Positions 26,105 through 34,158 of a stretch of DNA of 64,000 nt are shown piece by piece. The DNA lies in contig JAFTXV010000007.1 of assembly GCA_017461505.1 (NCBI GenBank), positions 310,001 to 374,000 on the forward strand, given 5' to 3'. The position numbers and the translations under genes are program-made. The DNA is from Paludibacteraceae bacterium (GTDB lineage: Bacteria > Bacteroidota > Bacteroidia > Bacteroidales > Paludibacteraceae). The first letter of the stretch is position 1. Each line of letters opens with the position of its first letter. The notes under the pieces are model-generated. The model did not search any database, was not told where the DNA came from, and was given only the letters and a program-made list of their open reading frames with translations.

Positions 26105-27286
26105 ATGGCTGATTTATTTCAAAAGTGCCACCACGACCTTTTGGAAGAGGTAAAACGCCGCAATATCTATCCTTATTTCCATACACTGGAGTCACGTCAG
26201 GCTCCAGTGGTGGAAATGGAAGGTAAGCGTCGCATCATGCTGGGAAGCAATAATTACCTCGGTTTCACCGAAGATCCTGTTGTGATTGAGGCGGGACACA
26301 AGGCGTTGGATAAGTATGGCACAGGTGTGTCAGGAAGTCGTTTCTTGAATGGCACATTGGATCTGCACCTCGAGTTAGAGGAGGCACTGGCTCGTTTTAC
26401 GGGTTACGAGGCAGCCATGACCTGTAGCACAGGTTTTCAGACGAATCTTGCAATTATCTCTACTATTTGCGGTCGTAATGATTATATTTTGAACGACCGT
26501 GAAAATCACGCAAGTATCTATGATGCGTGTCGTTTGTCTCCTGCTCAAGTACTGCGTTATAAACACTCTGACATGGAAGATTTGGAGAAGAAACTCCAAC
26601 AAATTCCAGAGAATGCGGGCAAACTGATTGTTACGGACGGTGTCTTTTCTATGCGTGGCGATATCTGTAAATTACCTGAGATTGTAGCTCTTGCAGAGAA
26701 ATATGAGGCGCGAGTAATGGTGGATGATGCACACGGCTTTGGCGTGCTAGGTCCTGGCGGCCGTGGTACGGCGGCACACTTTGGTTTGCAAGACAAGGTG
26801 GATTTGACTATGCTCACCTTCTCGAAGTCTCTTGCAAGTATTGGAGGATGTATGTTGTCGAGCAAGAAGGTGTACGACTATGTAGCTCACTCTTCTCGTC
26901 CTTTCATTTTCTCTGCATCCATCACTCCATGTGGTGCAGCTACAGCATTAGCCGCGTTGCAACAACTGGAAAAAGATCCTCAACGTCCAGAACGATTGAT
27001 GAATATTGCGAACTACTTCCGCACAAAACTCATTGATTCGGGCGTTAAGATTATTGAAGCCCCAACTCCTATTATTCCTATCTTTACCTACCATACGTTG
27101 AACACATTGTGGTATGGCAAAGCGCTGTTTGATGCGGGTGTATATGTGAATCCAGTGATTGCTCCTGCATGCGTGGAAGGCGAATGTTTGCTACGCACAA
27201 CACTCATGGCTACGCATACCGAGCCAATCATTGATGAGGCAGTGGATATCATTGCGCGTGTACTCAAACAAACACCTACTTATTGA
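26105..27286 (+). CDS. spt: Serine palmitoyltransferase (alpha-oxoamine synthase family)
   Basis: A 393-residue PLP enzyme that condenses an amino acid with an acyl-CoA. Markers: LGSNNYLGF (about residues 46-54), GTGVSGSRFLNGT (72-84), CSTGFQTN, DRENHAS with the PLP-stacking His135, VDDAHGFGVLG with Asp/His contacts to PLP, and TFSKSLASIGG with the Schiff-base Lys241. Within the family, Bacteroidales members of this kind are the serine palmitoyltransferase that starts sphingolipid synthesis. 2-amino-3-ketobutyrate CoA ligase (kbl) is the main alternative, but no threonine dehydrogenase gene is adjacent, whereas a short-chain reductase is fused to it by a TGATG overlap, as expected for the next step. 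Confidence 0.85.
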   Translation: MADLFQKCHHDLLEEVKRRNIYPYFHTLESRQAPVVEMEGKRRIMLGSNNYLGFTEDPVVIEAGHKALDKYGTGVSGSRFLNGTLDLHLELEEALARFTGYEAAMTCSTGFQTNLAIISTICGRNDYILNDRENHASIYDACRLSPAQVLRYKHSDMEDLEKKLQQIPENAGKLIVTDGVFSMRGDICKLPEIVALAEKYEARVMVDDAHGFGVLGPGGRGTAAHFGLQDKVDLTMLTFSKSLASIGGCMLSSKKVYDYVAHSSRPFIFSASITPCGAATALAALQQLEKDPQRPERLMNIANYFRTKLIDSGVKIIEAPTPIIPIFTYHTLNTLWYGKALFDAGVYVNPVIAPACVEGECLLRTTLMATHTEPIIDEAVDIIARVLKQTPTY

Positions 27287-28068
27287 TGAAAACACTATTG
27301 CTCACTGGCGGTTCGTCAGGTATAGGCTTACATACTGTCCAACTCTTCGCTGCGAAGGGTTGGACTGTTTTTGAATTAAGCAGAAGCGGAAAAACTACTC
27401 AACACGTTACCCATATTGATTGCGACGTGACAGATGATGAGTCTGTAGAAAAAGCTGTAGGCGAAGTTATGCAAAGAACTAATCATATAGATGTGGTTAT
27501 TAGCAATGCAGGTTTCGGAATTTCTGGTCCGATAGAATTTACTTCTACAGCCGAGGCACAAAAGCAGTTTGATGTGAATTTCTTCGGAGCCTTTCGTTTG
27601 ACCAAAGCAGTATTGCCTATCTTACGCAAGCAAGGAAGTGGTCGTATCATCTTCACTTCATCTGTAGCAGCTGACCTAAGTATCCCATATCAGAGTTTTT
27701 ATAGTGCTAGTAAGTCCGCACTCAACGCTATGGCATTAGCATTAGCCAACGAAGTGCGCAGTTTTGGCATACGCGTAAGTGTGTTGATGCCAGGAGATGT
27801 GGCAACAGGATTCACTGATGCACGCGAAAAAAACATCCAAGGTGCTGAGGTATATAAAGGCGTACATTCGGCGGTAGCAGCTATGGAAAAAGACGAACAA
27901 AACGGCATGAGCCCCCAATATATGGCGAGCAGCTTATATCGCATAGCTACACGCAAAAACCCAAAGCCTATTTATGTAGGGGGGACTATTTATAAGCTAT
28001 TTTGCTTGCTAAATAGATTGTTACCCAAAAGATTAGTTAACTGGATTGTAGGGAAACTCTATTGCTGA
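27286..28068 (+). CDS. Short-chain dehydrogenase, candidate 3-ketosphinganine reductase
   Basis: A 260-residue classical short-chain dehydrogenase: cofactor loop TGGSSGIG (residues 7-14), SNAGFG (73-78), and catalytic Ser126, Tyr139 and Lys143 (YSASK). The C-terminal stretch KPIYVGGTIYKLFCLLNRLL is hydrophobic, in keeping with a membrane-near lipid substrate. The ATG overlaps the stop of the serine palmitoyltransferase gene, so the two are coupled; reduction of 3-ketosphinganine is the natural guess but is inferred from position only. Its 3' end overlaps the convergent gene by 10 bp. Confidence 0.85.
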   Translation: MKTLLLTGGSSGIGLHTVQLFAAKGWTVFELSRSGKTTQHVTHIDCDVTDDESVEKAVGEVMQRTNHIDVVISNAGFGISGPIEFTSTAEAQKQFDVNFFGAFRLTKAVLPILRKQGSGRIIFTSSVAADLSIPYQSFYSASKSALNAMALALANEVRSFGIRVSVLMPGDVATGFTDAREKNIQGAEVYKGVHSAVAAMEKDEQNGMSPQYMASSLYRIATRKNPKPIYVGGTIYKLFCLLNRLLPKRLVNWIVGKLYC

Positions 28069-29432
28069 TTACTCTCAATCTCTATCCTGCGGATAGACTG
28101 CAATAGCTGTTCGCACTGAATCTGCAATTGATTCTGATTATTCTCTAAATGTAGAATAGTTGGAGTCAATTCTTTTTTTTCATCCTCATCTGCCGCAGCA
28201 TATTGTTGGCGCAATGAGTGCAATTGTTGTTGTTCCGAAAGATACTGATCATTTATCCTCACCCATTCATGATACATCTCCTTTGCTTTTGTTTGGCGGA
28301 AATCATTGGTGGAATAATATACAACAGAATCATTGATAACAAAATATATACCTCCTATTTCATCTGCATTAGAATCTGGTAACGTGGATAAATTATGGAT
28401 GGTAGTATCCACTATTCCTCTTTCAAATTGCTCCAAACGAGCATAAGCGATTAACGAATCAACAGGAATATTCTTCCAATATTGTTTATACTCGGGAATT
28501 GCAAAGGAATAAATATGTACTTTACCTTCGGAAGCAAAGCGATCTGTAGCTAAATATCCTACTTGATGGATCTCATCAAGCAAGAATAGATATTCGTTGG
28601 CTGGAGAATTATACGGCATGCCAATATTCTCTGGCGTGGTATATGCCTCAGTAGATATGTTGTATCGTGAAACGTAGATATCCATACCACCTAATCCGTT
28701 GGTGTCATTGGCAGCATAGTAAAGCGTTACACCATCGTTGAGCAAGTATGGTGAAGTTTGCTTGGAGGTGAAATTGATGGTAGTAGGCAGCGTATCGGGA
28801 GCTGTCCATTCGTCAAGAAGGCGATGGCTAGATAACAGATACAATTGCGTATCTACCTTTTCACTCCATAGTTTGCGATCACCTCGTTGGTTGACATAAA
28901 TGGTATTGCCCAAAGTGTCTAAAGAAATAGTGCCTGCTTCGTGTGAAAGCGGAAAAGCATATAACATGCTATCTAGTGCTACCTCTACAGAATCAATCAC
29001 TTGCAATCGCTCCACACGACGTATATAACGCTGTAGTTTCTCTGCAAAGCGAATCTGCTTATTCACATGATTAATACGCTCAGGTGATTGGTTAGACTTG
29101 GCAAGATAGGTTTGATATGCTGCTATAGCTTCTTCAGTACGCCACAATTGGAGGTATATCTCACCTACGTAAAAATGCTTAAGATCATATCGGTCGCCCG
29201 ACAAGTCGAAGTAACGCAAGGCCGTGGTAAGGTCGCCCAACTCTTGCGCGCAACGCGCGTACCTATATAGATAGAGTGCATTACGAGGATAACTCTTGAG
29301 CAACGCGCCATATTCGGATTGGGCTTTAGCATAGTCTCCCTCCTGGAAGAGGCGGTCGGCACTGCTATGCGTTTGCCCCATCATAACGAGGGCAAACCAG
29401 AAAAATGATATGAGAAATATGATTTTTCGCAT
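28059..29432 (-). CDS. Exported TPR and beta-propeller (PD40-type) protein
   Basis: 457 residues from the ATG at 29432; a longer frame to 29504 would cross the promoter. A signal peptide (MRKIIFLISFFWFALVMMGQ) is followed by about three TPR-like helical repeats (residues 25-140: ADRLFQEGDYAKAQSEYGALL and on), then WD40-like/PD40 propeller blades (YLLNDGVTLYYAANDTNGLG, MDIYVSRYN). A coiled coil with many Gln ends the protein (EQQQLHSLRQQYAAADEDEKK). Similar proteins with OmpA ends are anchored to peptidoglycan, but no OmpA domain is present here. Its function is unknown; a role in envelope assembly is possible. Confidence 0.85.
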   Translation of the reverse strand: MRKIIFLISFFWFALVMMGQTHSSADRLFQEGDYAKAQSEYGALLKSYPRNALYLYRYARCAQELGDLTTALRYFDLSGDRYDLKHFYVGEIYLQLWRTEEAIAAYQTYLAKSNQSPERINHVNKQIRFAEKLQRYIRRVERLQVIDSVEVALDSMLYAFPLSHEAGTISLDTLGNTIYVNQRGDRKLWSEKVDTQLYLLSSHRLLDEWTAPDTLPTTINFTSKQTSPYLLNDGVTLYYAANDTNGLGGMDIYVSRYNISTEAYTTPENIGMPYNSPANEYLFLLDEIHQVGYLATDRFASEGKVHIYSFAIPEYKQYWKNIPVDSLIAYARLEQFERGIVDTTIHNLSTLPDSNADEIGGIYFVINDSVVYYSTNDFRQTKAKEMYHEWVRINDQYLSEQQQLHSLRQQYAAADEDEKKELTPTILHLENNQNQLQIQCEQLLQSIRRIEIESNQQ

Positions 29433-29439
29433 AATCCGC

Positions 29440-29491
29440 TGCAAAGGTACGATTTTTTTTTGATATATGAAAAAAAAATCGTACTTTTGCA
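29440..29491. promoter_or_regulatory. Palindromic divergent promoter pair
   Basis: Two 21-bp arms (29440-29460 and 29471-29491) are inverted copies with one mismatch. Each contains a -7 box: TACCTTTG on the minus strand (29442-29449) and TACTTTTG on the plus strand (29482-29489). TTTG at 29459-29462 serves the plus promoter with 19 bp spacing. The boxes end 9 and 6 bp from their start codons. Confidence 0.75.
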
Positions 29492-29495
29492 CCCG

Positions 29496-30323
29496 ATGAA
29501 GCATATTCGTATCATATCTCCTGCAGGAGTGATTGAGCCAAATTATGTGACTAAAGCTAAGGACCGGCTTGAGTCATGGGGTTTTCGTGTGTCATTGGGC
29601 ACACATGTATTTGATCAATATGGCCGTTTTGCAGGCACATCAGAAGAACGCTTGGAGGATATAAATGCTGCCTTTGCTGATGCAACAGTGGATATCATCT
29701 TGTGCTCGCGTGGCGGATATGGATTGCAGCAGATAGTGGATAAGATTGTATTGCCAACGCGTCCAAAAGAAGAATGGCCACTAGTGGTAGGCTTCTCTGA
29801 TGTAACTATCCTACACGCACTGATGAGTGTGAATGGTGTACCATCATTGCATGCCTCGATGTGCAAAGCGTTGGCGACACTGCAAGAAGATGATACTACA
29901 CTAATGCACCTACGCGATGCGTTAGAAACAGGGAAAATGTGGAAAAATGCTGTATCCGCTAGTAAGCCAATCGTCGGTGGTAACCTAAGTGTGCTGTATG
30001 GTTTGCAGGGGACACCTTACTCGCTGAATGCGATTATTGATAAGTGCGAGACAGCGCCTTGGCTACTGATTGAGGACATTTGCGAGCATCACTATCATAT
30101 AGACCGTATGCTGAACAACCTGCGGATGAGCGGTGTGTTGGATAGAGTGAGTGGCGTGATTGTAGGGCAGTTTACAGATTGCGACGATGATCCAAAGATG
30201 AATTGCACGGTACAGCAGACAATTGCCCAAATATTGTCAGGATATGATTTTCCTGTAATATGGGATGCGCCGTATGGACATATCGACGGCAATGAGCCAA
30301 TAATGCTTGGGCTATTCTTGTGA
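29496..30323 (+). CDS. LD-carboxypeptidase (S66), shortened C-terminus
   Basis: The enzyme removes the terminal D-Ala from muropeptide tetrapeptides during peptidoglycan recycling. The start at 29496 (MKHIRIISPAG) fits the promoter. Family marks: SRGGYGLQ (71-78), GFSDVT with nucleophile Ser101, LLIEDICEHHYHIDRML with the catalytic Glu, and GHIDGNEPIMLG with the catalytic His. At 275 residues it stops right after that His loop, about 20 residues short of the usual end, and its TGA lies within the 3' end of the opposite-strand tRNA-Arg. All catalytic residues remain, so it is probably active. Confidence 0.9.
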   Translation: MKHIRIISPAGVIEPNYVTKAKDRLESWGFRVSLGTHVFDQYGRFAGTSEERLEDINAAFADATVDIILCSRGGYGLQQIVDKIVLPTRPKEEWPLVVGFSDVTILHALMSVNGVPSLHASMCKALATLQEDDTTLMHLRDALETGKMWKNAVSASKPIVGGNLSVLYGLQGTPYSLNAIIDKCETAPWLLIEDICEHHYHIDRMLNNLRMSGVLDRVSGVIVGQFTDCDDDPKMNCTVQQTIAQILSGYDFPVIWDAPYGHIDGNEPIMLGLFL

Positions 30324-30394
30324 CCCCGCTGGGATTCAAACCCAGGACCTTCAGAACCGGAATCTGACGCTCTATTCAGCTAAGCTACGGAGCC
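30321..30394 (-). tRNA. tRNA-Arg (CCG)
   Basis: A 74-nt cloverleaf: acceptor GGCTCCG with CGGGGTC (two G-U pairs), D stem GCTT/GAGC, anticodon stem TCAGA/TCTGA with loop TTCCGGT (anticodon CCG, reads CGG), T stem CTGGG/CCCAG with TTTGAAT. The CCA end is not encoded, unlike the fMet tRNA. Its 3' end shares 3 bp with the stop codon of the convergent LD-carboxypeptidase. Confidence 0.96.
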
Positions 30395-30422
30395 CTCGCG
30401 TTCGGCTATTTCGCGCATTAAC

Positions 30423-30439
30423 TGATGACTATGTCATCA
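30423..30439. repeat. TGATGAC hairpin upstream of tRNA-Arg
   Basis: TGATGAC (30423-30429) and GTCATCA (30433-30439) form a perfect 7-bp stem with a 3-nt loop, 29 bp upstream of the tRNA-Arg gene. Role unknown. Confidence 0.5.
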
Positions 30440-30464
30440 TTAGGGCGCTCAATACCTCCGCTCT

Positions 30465-30498
30465 TACATCAAAATCAGTTGATTTTGATGTATTTTTT
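30465..30498 (+). terminator. Plus-strand terminator beyond tRNA-Arg
   Basis: TACATCAAAATC and GATTTTGATGTA (30465-30492) form a perfect 12-bp stem with a 4-nt loop and run into a T tract on the plus strand. It is placed to stop LD-carboxypeptidase transcripts that have read across the tRNA in antisense. Confidence 0.75.
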
Positions 30499-30521
30499 GG
30501 ATTTACATACTTGTTTATATA

Positions 30522-31190
30522 TTAGTCGCGGCGACTAGTGAATATTAGGATATAATATATCAAAGTGCCTAACGATGATAATGCTGCAACCACATAGGTA
30601 TATGCTGCACTGCGCAATGCAGAGGATGCCATCGGAGTGGTTTGGTAATCAGTAATACCCGACTGTTCCAACCATGCTATTGCACGACGACTAGCATTGA
30701 TCTCAACAGGCAATGTGATAAAAGCAAATAAAGTGGTCAGCGCATAAAGTATAATACCCACAAGAAGCAACTGTGGGAAAGTTTCGACCATTAATATGCC
30801 TCCTAACAAAATCCATGTCACCCATTGCGATGCGAAATTAACCACAGGCACTAAGGCGCTACGCATATTGAGTGGAGCATACGAAAAGGCATGCTGCACA
30901 GCATGTCCACACTCATGCGCCGCTACAGCCGCAGCAGCAACATTATTGGAACTATAGACCGCCTCTGAAAGGTTGACCGTCTTATTACGAGGGTCATAGT
31001 GGTCGGTGAGATGTCCTGGTGTGCAAGTGACTTGCACATCGTAGATGCCATTATCACGAAGCATCTTCTCTGCTACCTCACGTCCCGTGAGTGGCAGATA
31101 GACCTTGGCGTACTTCTTGAAACGGTGGTCAAGCAGTGCACTAACCGCCCAGCTCAAGAGAGCAACACTGATAAATAATACAAAATACAT
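30522..31190 (-). CDS. Membrane zinc metallopeptidase (YugP type)
   Basis: 222 residues from the ATG at 31190, two bases after the upstream gene's stop; a longer frame reaching 31232 would overlap that gene. An N-terminal membrane helix (MYFVLFISVALLSWAVSALL) is followed by a cytosolic or periplasmic catalytic part with HECGH (92-96), the HExxH zinc motif, preceded by NVAAAAVAA as usual for this neutral zinc peptidase family. Two to three further membrane helices follow (about residues 110-165 and 195-220). Substrates of the family are unknown. Confidence 0.92.
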   Translation of the reverse strand: MYFVLFISVALLSWAVSALLDHRFKKYAKVYLPLTGREVAEKMLRDNGIYDVQVTCTPGHLTDHYDPRNKTVNLSEAVYSSNNVAAAAVAAHECGHAVQHAFSYAPLNMRSALVPVVNFASQWVTWILLGGILMVETFPQLLLVGIILYALTTLFAFITLPVEINASRRAIAWLEQSGITDYQTTPMASSALRSAAYTYVVAALSSLGTLIYYILIFTSRRD

Positions 31191-31192
31191 AG

Positions 31193-31669
31193 TTAAGAAT
31201 TGTTTTTTAGGGTTAATGTTTTTTTGCGGCAAACCTTACACTTGCCATATATGTAAAGCGAAAATCTCTCAGGAATAAAATTGGTAAAGCGTTTGTCCTC
31301 AAGCATACGTTGTATGGTAGAGTCCTTCACCTTGCTCACACGTCCACAGCGCTGGCAAATGACTTGCACTGAAGAATTGTGAAGAAAAGCCAACTCATAG
31401 TGCCCCGCCCGAATACCAAACTCCTTTTCCACACGTTGTATGATACCTGCGCGCTCCATCAGTTCAAGAGTGTTGTACACCGTGGCACGGCTGATACGGA
31501 TACCCGTGAGCGCATACCGCAAATCGTCCACCGAGAAGCGCTGTAACTCACATATACTTGCCAAAATAGACAAGCGCTCGGATGTGTGTCGCAATGCGTT
31601 GGCGTCTAGATATGCACATAGACAATCATATGCCTTTCGGTATATTTCCTCTCGTTTTTTATTAGGCAT
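31193..31669 (-). CDS. Fur-family transcriptional regulator
   Basis: 158 residues from the ATG at 31669; the frame reaches further upstream to 31834, but that part lies inside the GNAT gene. An N-terminal winged helix (VDDLRYALTGIRISRATVYNTLELMERAGII, recognition helix RATVYNTLE at residues 61-69) and the dimerisation domain with structural zinc pairs CQRC (105-108) and CKVC (144-147) mark the Fur family. The usual HHDH-type regulatory metal motif before the first Cys pair is replaced by LHNSSVQVIC. What it senses (iron, zinc, peroxide or none) cannot be stated. It sits one base after the GNAT gene and before the zinc peptidase. Confidence 0.9.
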   Translation of the reverse strand: MPNKKREEIYRKAYDCLCAYLDANALRHTSERLSILASICELQRFSVDDLRYALTGIRISRATVYNTLELMERAGIIQRVEKEFGIRAGHYELAFLHNSSVQVICQRCGRVSKVKDSTIQRMLEDKRFTNFIPERFSLYIYGKCKVCRKKTLTLKNNS

Positions 31670-31670
31670 T

Positions 31671-32801
31671 TTAGATGGACTTGATGTACGCTCTACGACG
31701 CTTGTGATATTTATGTGGGAACGCCTCCCAGTGATTGAGATTCTTGAAATTGGTTTCCATAATCGCAGTAGTCTCGATGGTCTTGATACCATACTTGACA
31801 AAATAAGGATGTTGGTCTGCAATGATGACAGCATTCAATCCCTTGTCTTGGTAGTCAGGACGAATAGCAATAATCAAGAAGTCAAAAGTGTCGTACGAGT
31901 CTGACTTGAGTGCCTTCAGAAGGTGATACCATCCGAATGGGAACAATTTTCCTTTTGTTTTACGCAATGCTTTAGATATGTCAGGCATACCTACGCCCAC
32001 TCCCACAACTTCATCTTTCTCATTGACCACGATACTTACAAAATCAAAGTTAAGCAATGGGAAATACATCTCGCAATAGTGGCGTTTTTGACGCTCGGTA
32101 AGCGGTTGGAAGTTATAGAGTTTTTGATAGCATATATCAATTACATCCATGTAAGATGTACCATATTTTTTTACTAACTCTTTCACATTCTTTACTTTAT
32201 CTACTCGTACATGGCTGCGCTCTTGTACAATCTTAGCCATACGACCGAAGCGCTCTGGAAGATCCTTAGGAGGATAAATCTGCATTTCTATCCAGTCGTT
32301 CTCCTTAGCCAATCCATATGCTTCCATATGCTGTACATAGTATGGATAATTATAGAGGGATGCCATCGGAACGAGGTGGTCAAATCCTTCAATTATGAGA
32401 CCTTGGTGGTCAAAATCGGTAAAGCCTACAGGACCATTAATACAATCCATACCTTTGCTCTTACCCCAATCAGCAACTGCATCTAACAGCGCTTTGCTAA
32501 CCTCCATATCATCAATAAAGTCCATCCAACCGAAGCGCACTTTGTTAACACCCCACTTCTTATTGGCCTCGTAGTTGATGATACCAGCAATACGTCCTAC
32601 AATTTTATTGCCTTGGTAAGCAAGAAACAGTACATGCTCGCAAACATCAAAAGCAGGGTTCTTCTTTACATTGAATGTATCTAACTCATCCAAGATGAGA
32701 GCAGGGCAAAAGTTCTCACAACCCTCATAGAATTCGTTTCCAAATTTCACAAAGCGCAATACGTCGCTTTTTTTTGTGATTTGTTTGATTTGTACAGCCA
32801 T
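31671..32801 (-). CDS. GNAT-like N-acetyltransferase family protein
   Basis: A 376-residue cytoplasmic protein of a Bacteroidota-conserved type with a GNAT fold. The N-terminal domain has FLAYQGNKIVGRIAGIIN and the C-terminal one IAIRPDYQDKGLNAVII, which resembles the acetyl-CoA loop (Q/R-x-x-G). GPVGFTDFDHQGLIIEGFD at about residues 119-137 is a conserved family segment. The acceptor substrate is unknown. First gene of a three-gene group with the Fur-like regulator and the zinc peptidase, with 1-2 bp gaps. Confidence 0.88.
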   Translation of the reverse strand: MAVQIKQITKKSDVLRFVKFGNEFYEGCENFCPALILDELDTFNVKKNPAFDVCEHVLFLAYQGNKIVGRIAGIINYEANKKWGVNKVRFGWMDFIDDMEVSKALLDAVADWGKSKGMDCINGPVGFTDFDHQGLIIEGFDHLVPMASLYNYPYYVQHMEAYGLAKENDWIEMQIYPPKDLPERFGRMAKIVQERSHVRVDKVKNVKELVKKYGTSYMDVIDICYQKLYNFQPLTERQKRHYCEMYFPLLNFDFVSIVVNEKDEVVGVGVGMPDISKALRKTKGKLFPFGWYHLLKALKSDSYDTFDFLIIAIRPDYQDKGLNAVIIADQHPYFVKYGIKTIETTAIMETNFKNLNHWEAFPHKYHKRRRAYIKSI

Positions 32802-32830
32802 ATTTTACGAAAAATAGATAATTTTGGGCG

Positions 32831-32862
32831 CAAAAGTACAAATAATTTTTAAAAATACCAAA
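32831..32862 (-). promoter_or_regulatory. Promoter of GNAT-fur-peptidase group
   Basis: Minus strand TACTTTTG at 32831-32838 and TTTG at 32859-32862, spacing 20 bp, 29 bp before the start codon. Confidence 0.72.
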
Positions 32863-32872
32863 AATGTCGATA

Positions 32873-32888
32873 TTTTTTTGTAATTTTG
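32873..32888 (+). promoter_or_regulatory. Promoter of the 32930-37632 group
   Basis: TAATTTTG at 32881-32888, preceded by a T run; no TTTG at the usual distance, so the upstream element is weak. Diverges from the GNAT promoter. Confidence 0.55.
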
Positions 32889-32929
32889 CAGCCGATTTTG
32901 TGTTTTATATTAATAATCGTCACCAAATT

Positions 32930-33517
32930 ATGCAAAATATTCATTCAATTGCCGTCTATTGTGCGAGTTCAAATAAGATACGACAAAGCTTTGTAGATGC
33001 CGCTGAAACATTGGGCGAGGATATAGCTCAACGTGGTATGCGTTTGATTTATGGTGATGGTGGAATAGGATTAATGGCAGCAGTGGCACGCGGTGCGCTG
33101 CGCGCTGGTGGTGAGGTAGTGGGAGTAATACCCCAATTTATGGTAGATCAGAAGTGGAATAACCCAGATAGCACACAGACAATTATCACGACCACTATGC
33201 ATGAACGCAAAGCAACCATTTGCGAGATGGCTGATGCGATGGTGGCATTGCCTGGTGGAATAGGTACGTTTGAGGAGTTACTAGAGTGCTTAACATGGAA
33301 GCAGTTGGGCTTACATCATTGTCCAGTGGTGATTCTCAATGTGGATGGATACTATGATACGTTGTTGGCATGTATTGATTTGATGGTGGAAGAACAGATG
33401 ATGCGAGAAATTCATAAGAATATGTTTGTGGTAGTGGATAAAGCTGAGGATGTGATTCCTGCCATCTTGAACGCTCCAGCATGGGATCCTAGCACACGCC
33501 GTTTAGCAGCGATATAA
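32930..33517 (+). CDS. LOG family protein (cytokinin phosphoribohydrolase-like)
   Basis: 195 residues from the ATG at 32930 (MQNIHSIAVYCASS); the frame extends back to 32864 but that would begin upstream of the -7 box. The protein has the lysine-decarboxylase-like Rossmann fold of TIGR00730: YGDGGIGLMAAVA (41-53), VIPQFM, MHERKATICEMADA with the conserved Arg, and LPGGIGTFEELLE (107-119). Known members cleave nucleoside 5'-monophosphates to base and ribose phosphate. The next gene starts within its stop (TAATG). Confidence 0.95.
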   Translation: MQNIHSIAVYCASSNKIRQSFVDAAETLGEDIAQRGMRLIYGDGGIGLMAAVARGALRAGGEVVGVIPQFMVDQKWNNPDSTQTIITTTMHERKATICEMADAMVALPGGIGTFEELLECLTWKQLGLHHCPVVILNVDGYYDTLLACIDLMVEEQMMREIHKNMFVVVDKAEDVIPAILNAPAWDPSTRRLAAI

Positions 33518-34158
33518 TGGACAATATAGTGCGCATATGGTCTCCCAATTCGGCTCCATGGGTTATGTGGGTGTTATTTGGGTTGTTGCTTTTGGCGCTT
33601 TGTGTAGGATTTCTAGGGTCGGATATAGCAGCATTGGCTCGTAGTTTATTTAGCAAATCCGATCGCATGTATGTGGATCGCAATACACAAGGGATTTTGC
33701 AGACAATTATAGTGCAAAGTTTCCGAATTGGGGTGATAGCATTGGTAGGATATTTGTGGATATACAATGCGAACAATTTTGCCATTGTAAACTACCTATT
33801 AGTAGTAGGAATAGTCGCGAGTCTATTGTTGGTGCAGTGGCTGTTGCTAAAAGGAGTTGGTTATGTATTTTTGCCACAAAAACACTTGGCAATTGCCATG
33901 GAGCAACGTTCGGTAGTATGCAATGCAATGGCTATGTTACTATGGCCAATAGCACTAGTGATGATGTACACGGGCAAGGAGGCAAGCACCATACTATGTG
34001 GCATTGCGGGTGGAGTGTATGTGGTATTGATATGCGTAAAATATATGCAACTATTCTACCAGAACGTGCTGTCGATTGGATATATGTTATTGTATGTTAT
34101 TAGCTTAGAGGTGTTGCCATTATGTGCAGCATTATTCTGGGCACAAAAGTTGATATAA
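33517..34158 (+). CDS. DUF4271 integral membrane protein
   Basis: A 213-residue protein with six or seven predicted membrane helices (for example WVLFGLLLLALCVGFLG at 18-34, IGVIALVGYLWIY near 70, LLVVGIVASLLLVQWLL near 97, and three more). It matches the Bacteroidota family DUF4271 in length, topology and in its place just before a uroporphyrinogen-III synthase homologue. Function unknown. It overlaps the LOG gene by one base and touches the next gene with no gap. Confidence 0.85.
   Translation: MDNIVRIWSPNSAPWVMWVLFGLLLLALCVGFLGSDIAALARSLFSKSDRMYVDRNTQGILQTIIVQSFRIGVIALVGYLWIYNANNFAIVNYLLVVGIVASLLLVQWLLLKGVGYVFLPQKHLAIAMEQRSVVCNAMAMLLWPIALVMMYTGKEASTILCGIAGGVYVVLICVKYMQLFYQNVLSIGYMLLYVISLEVLPLCAALFWAQKLI

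Noticed and set aside
30321..30394. Genomic-island attachment site at tRNA-Arg
   Set aside because: No integrase gene, no direct repeat of the tRNA 3' end and no foreign-looking block nearby.
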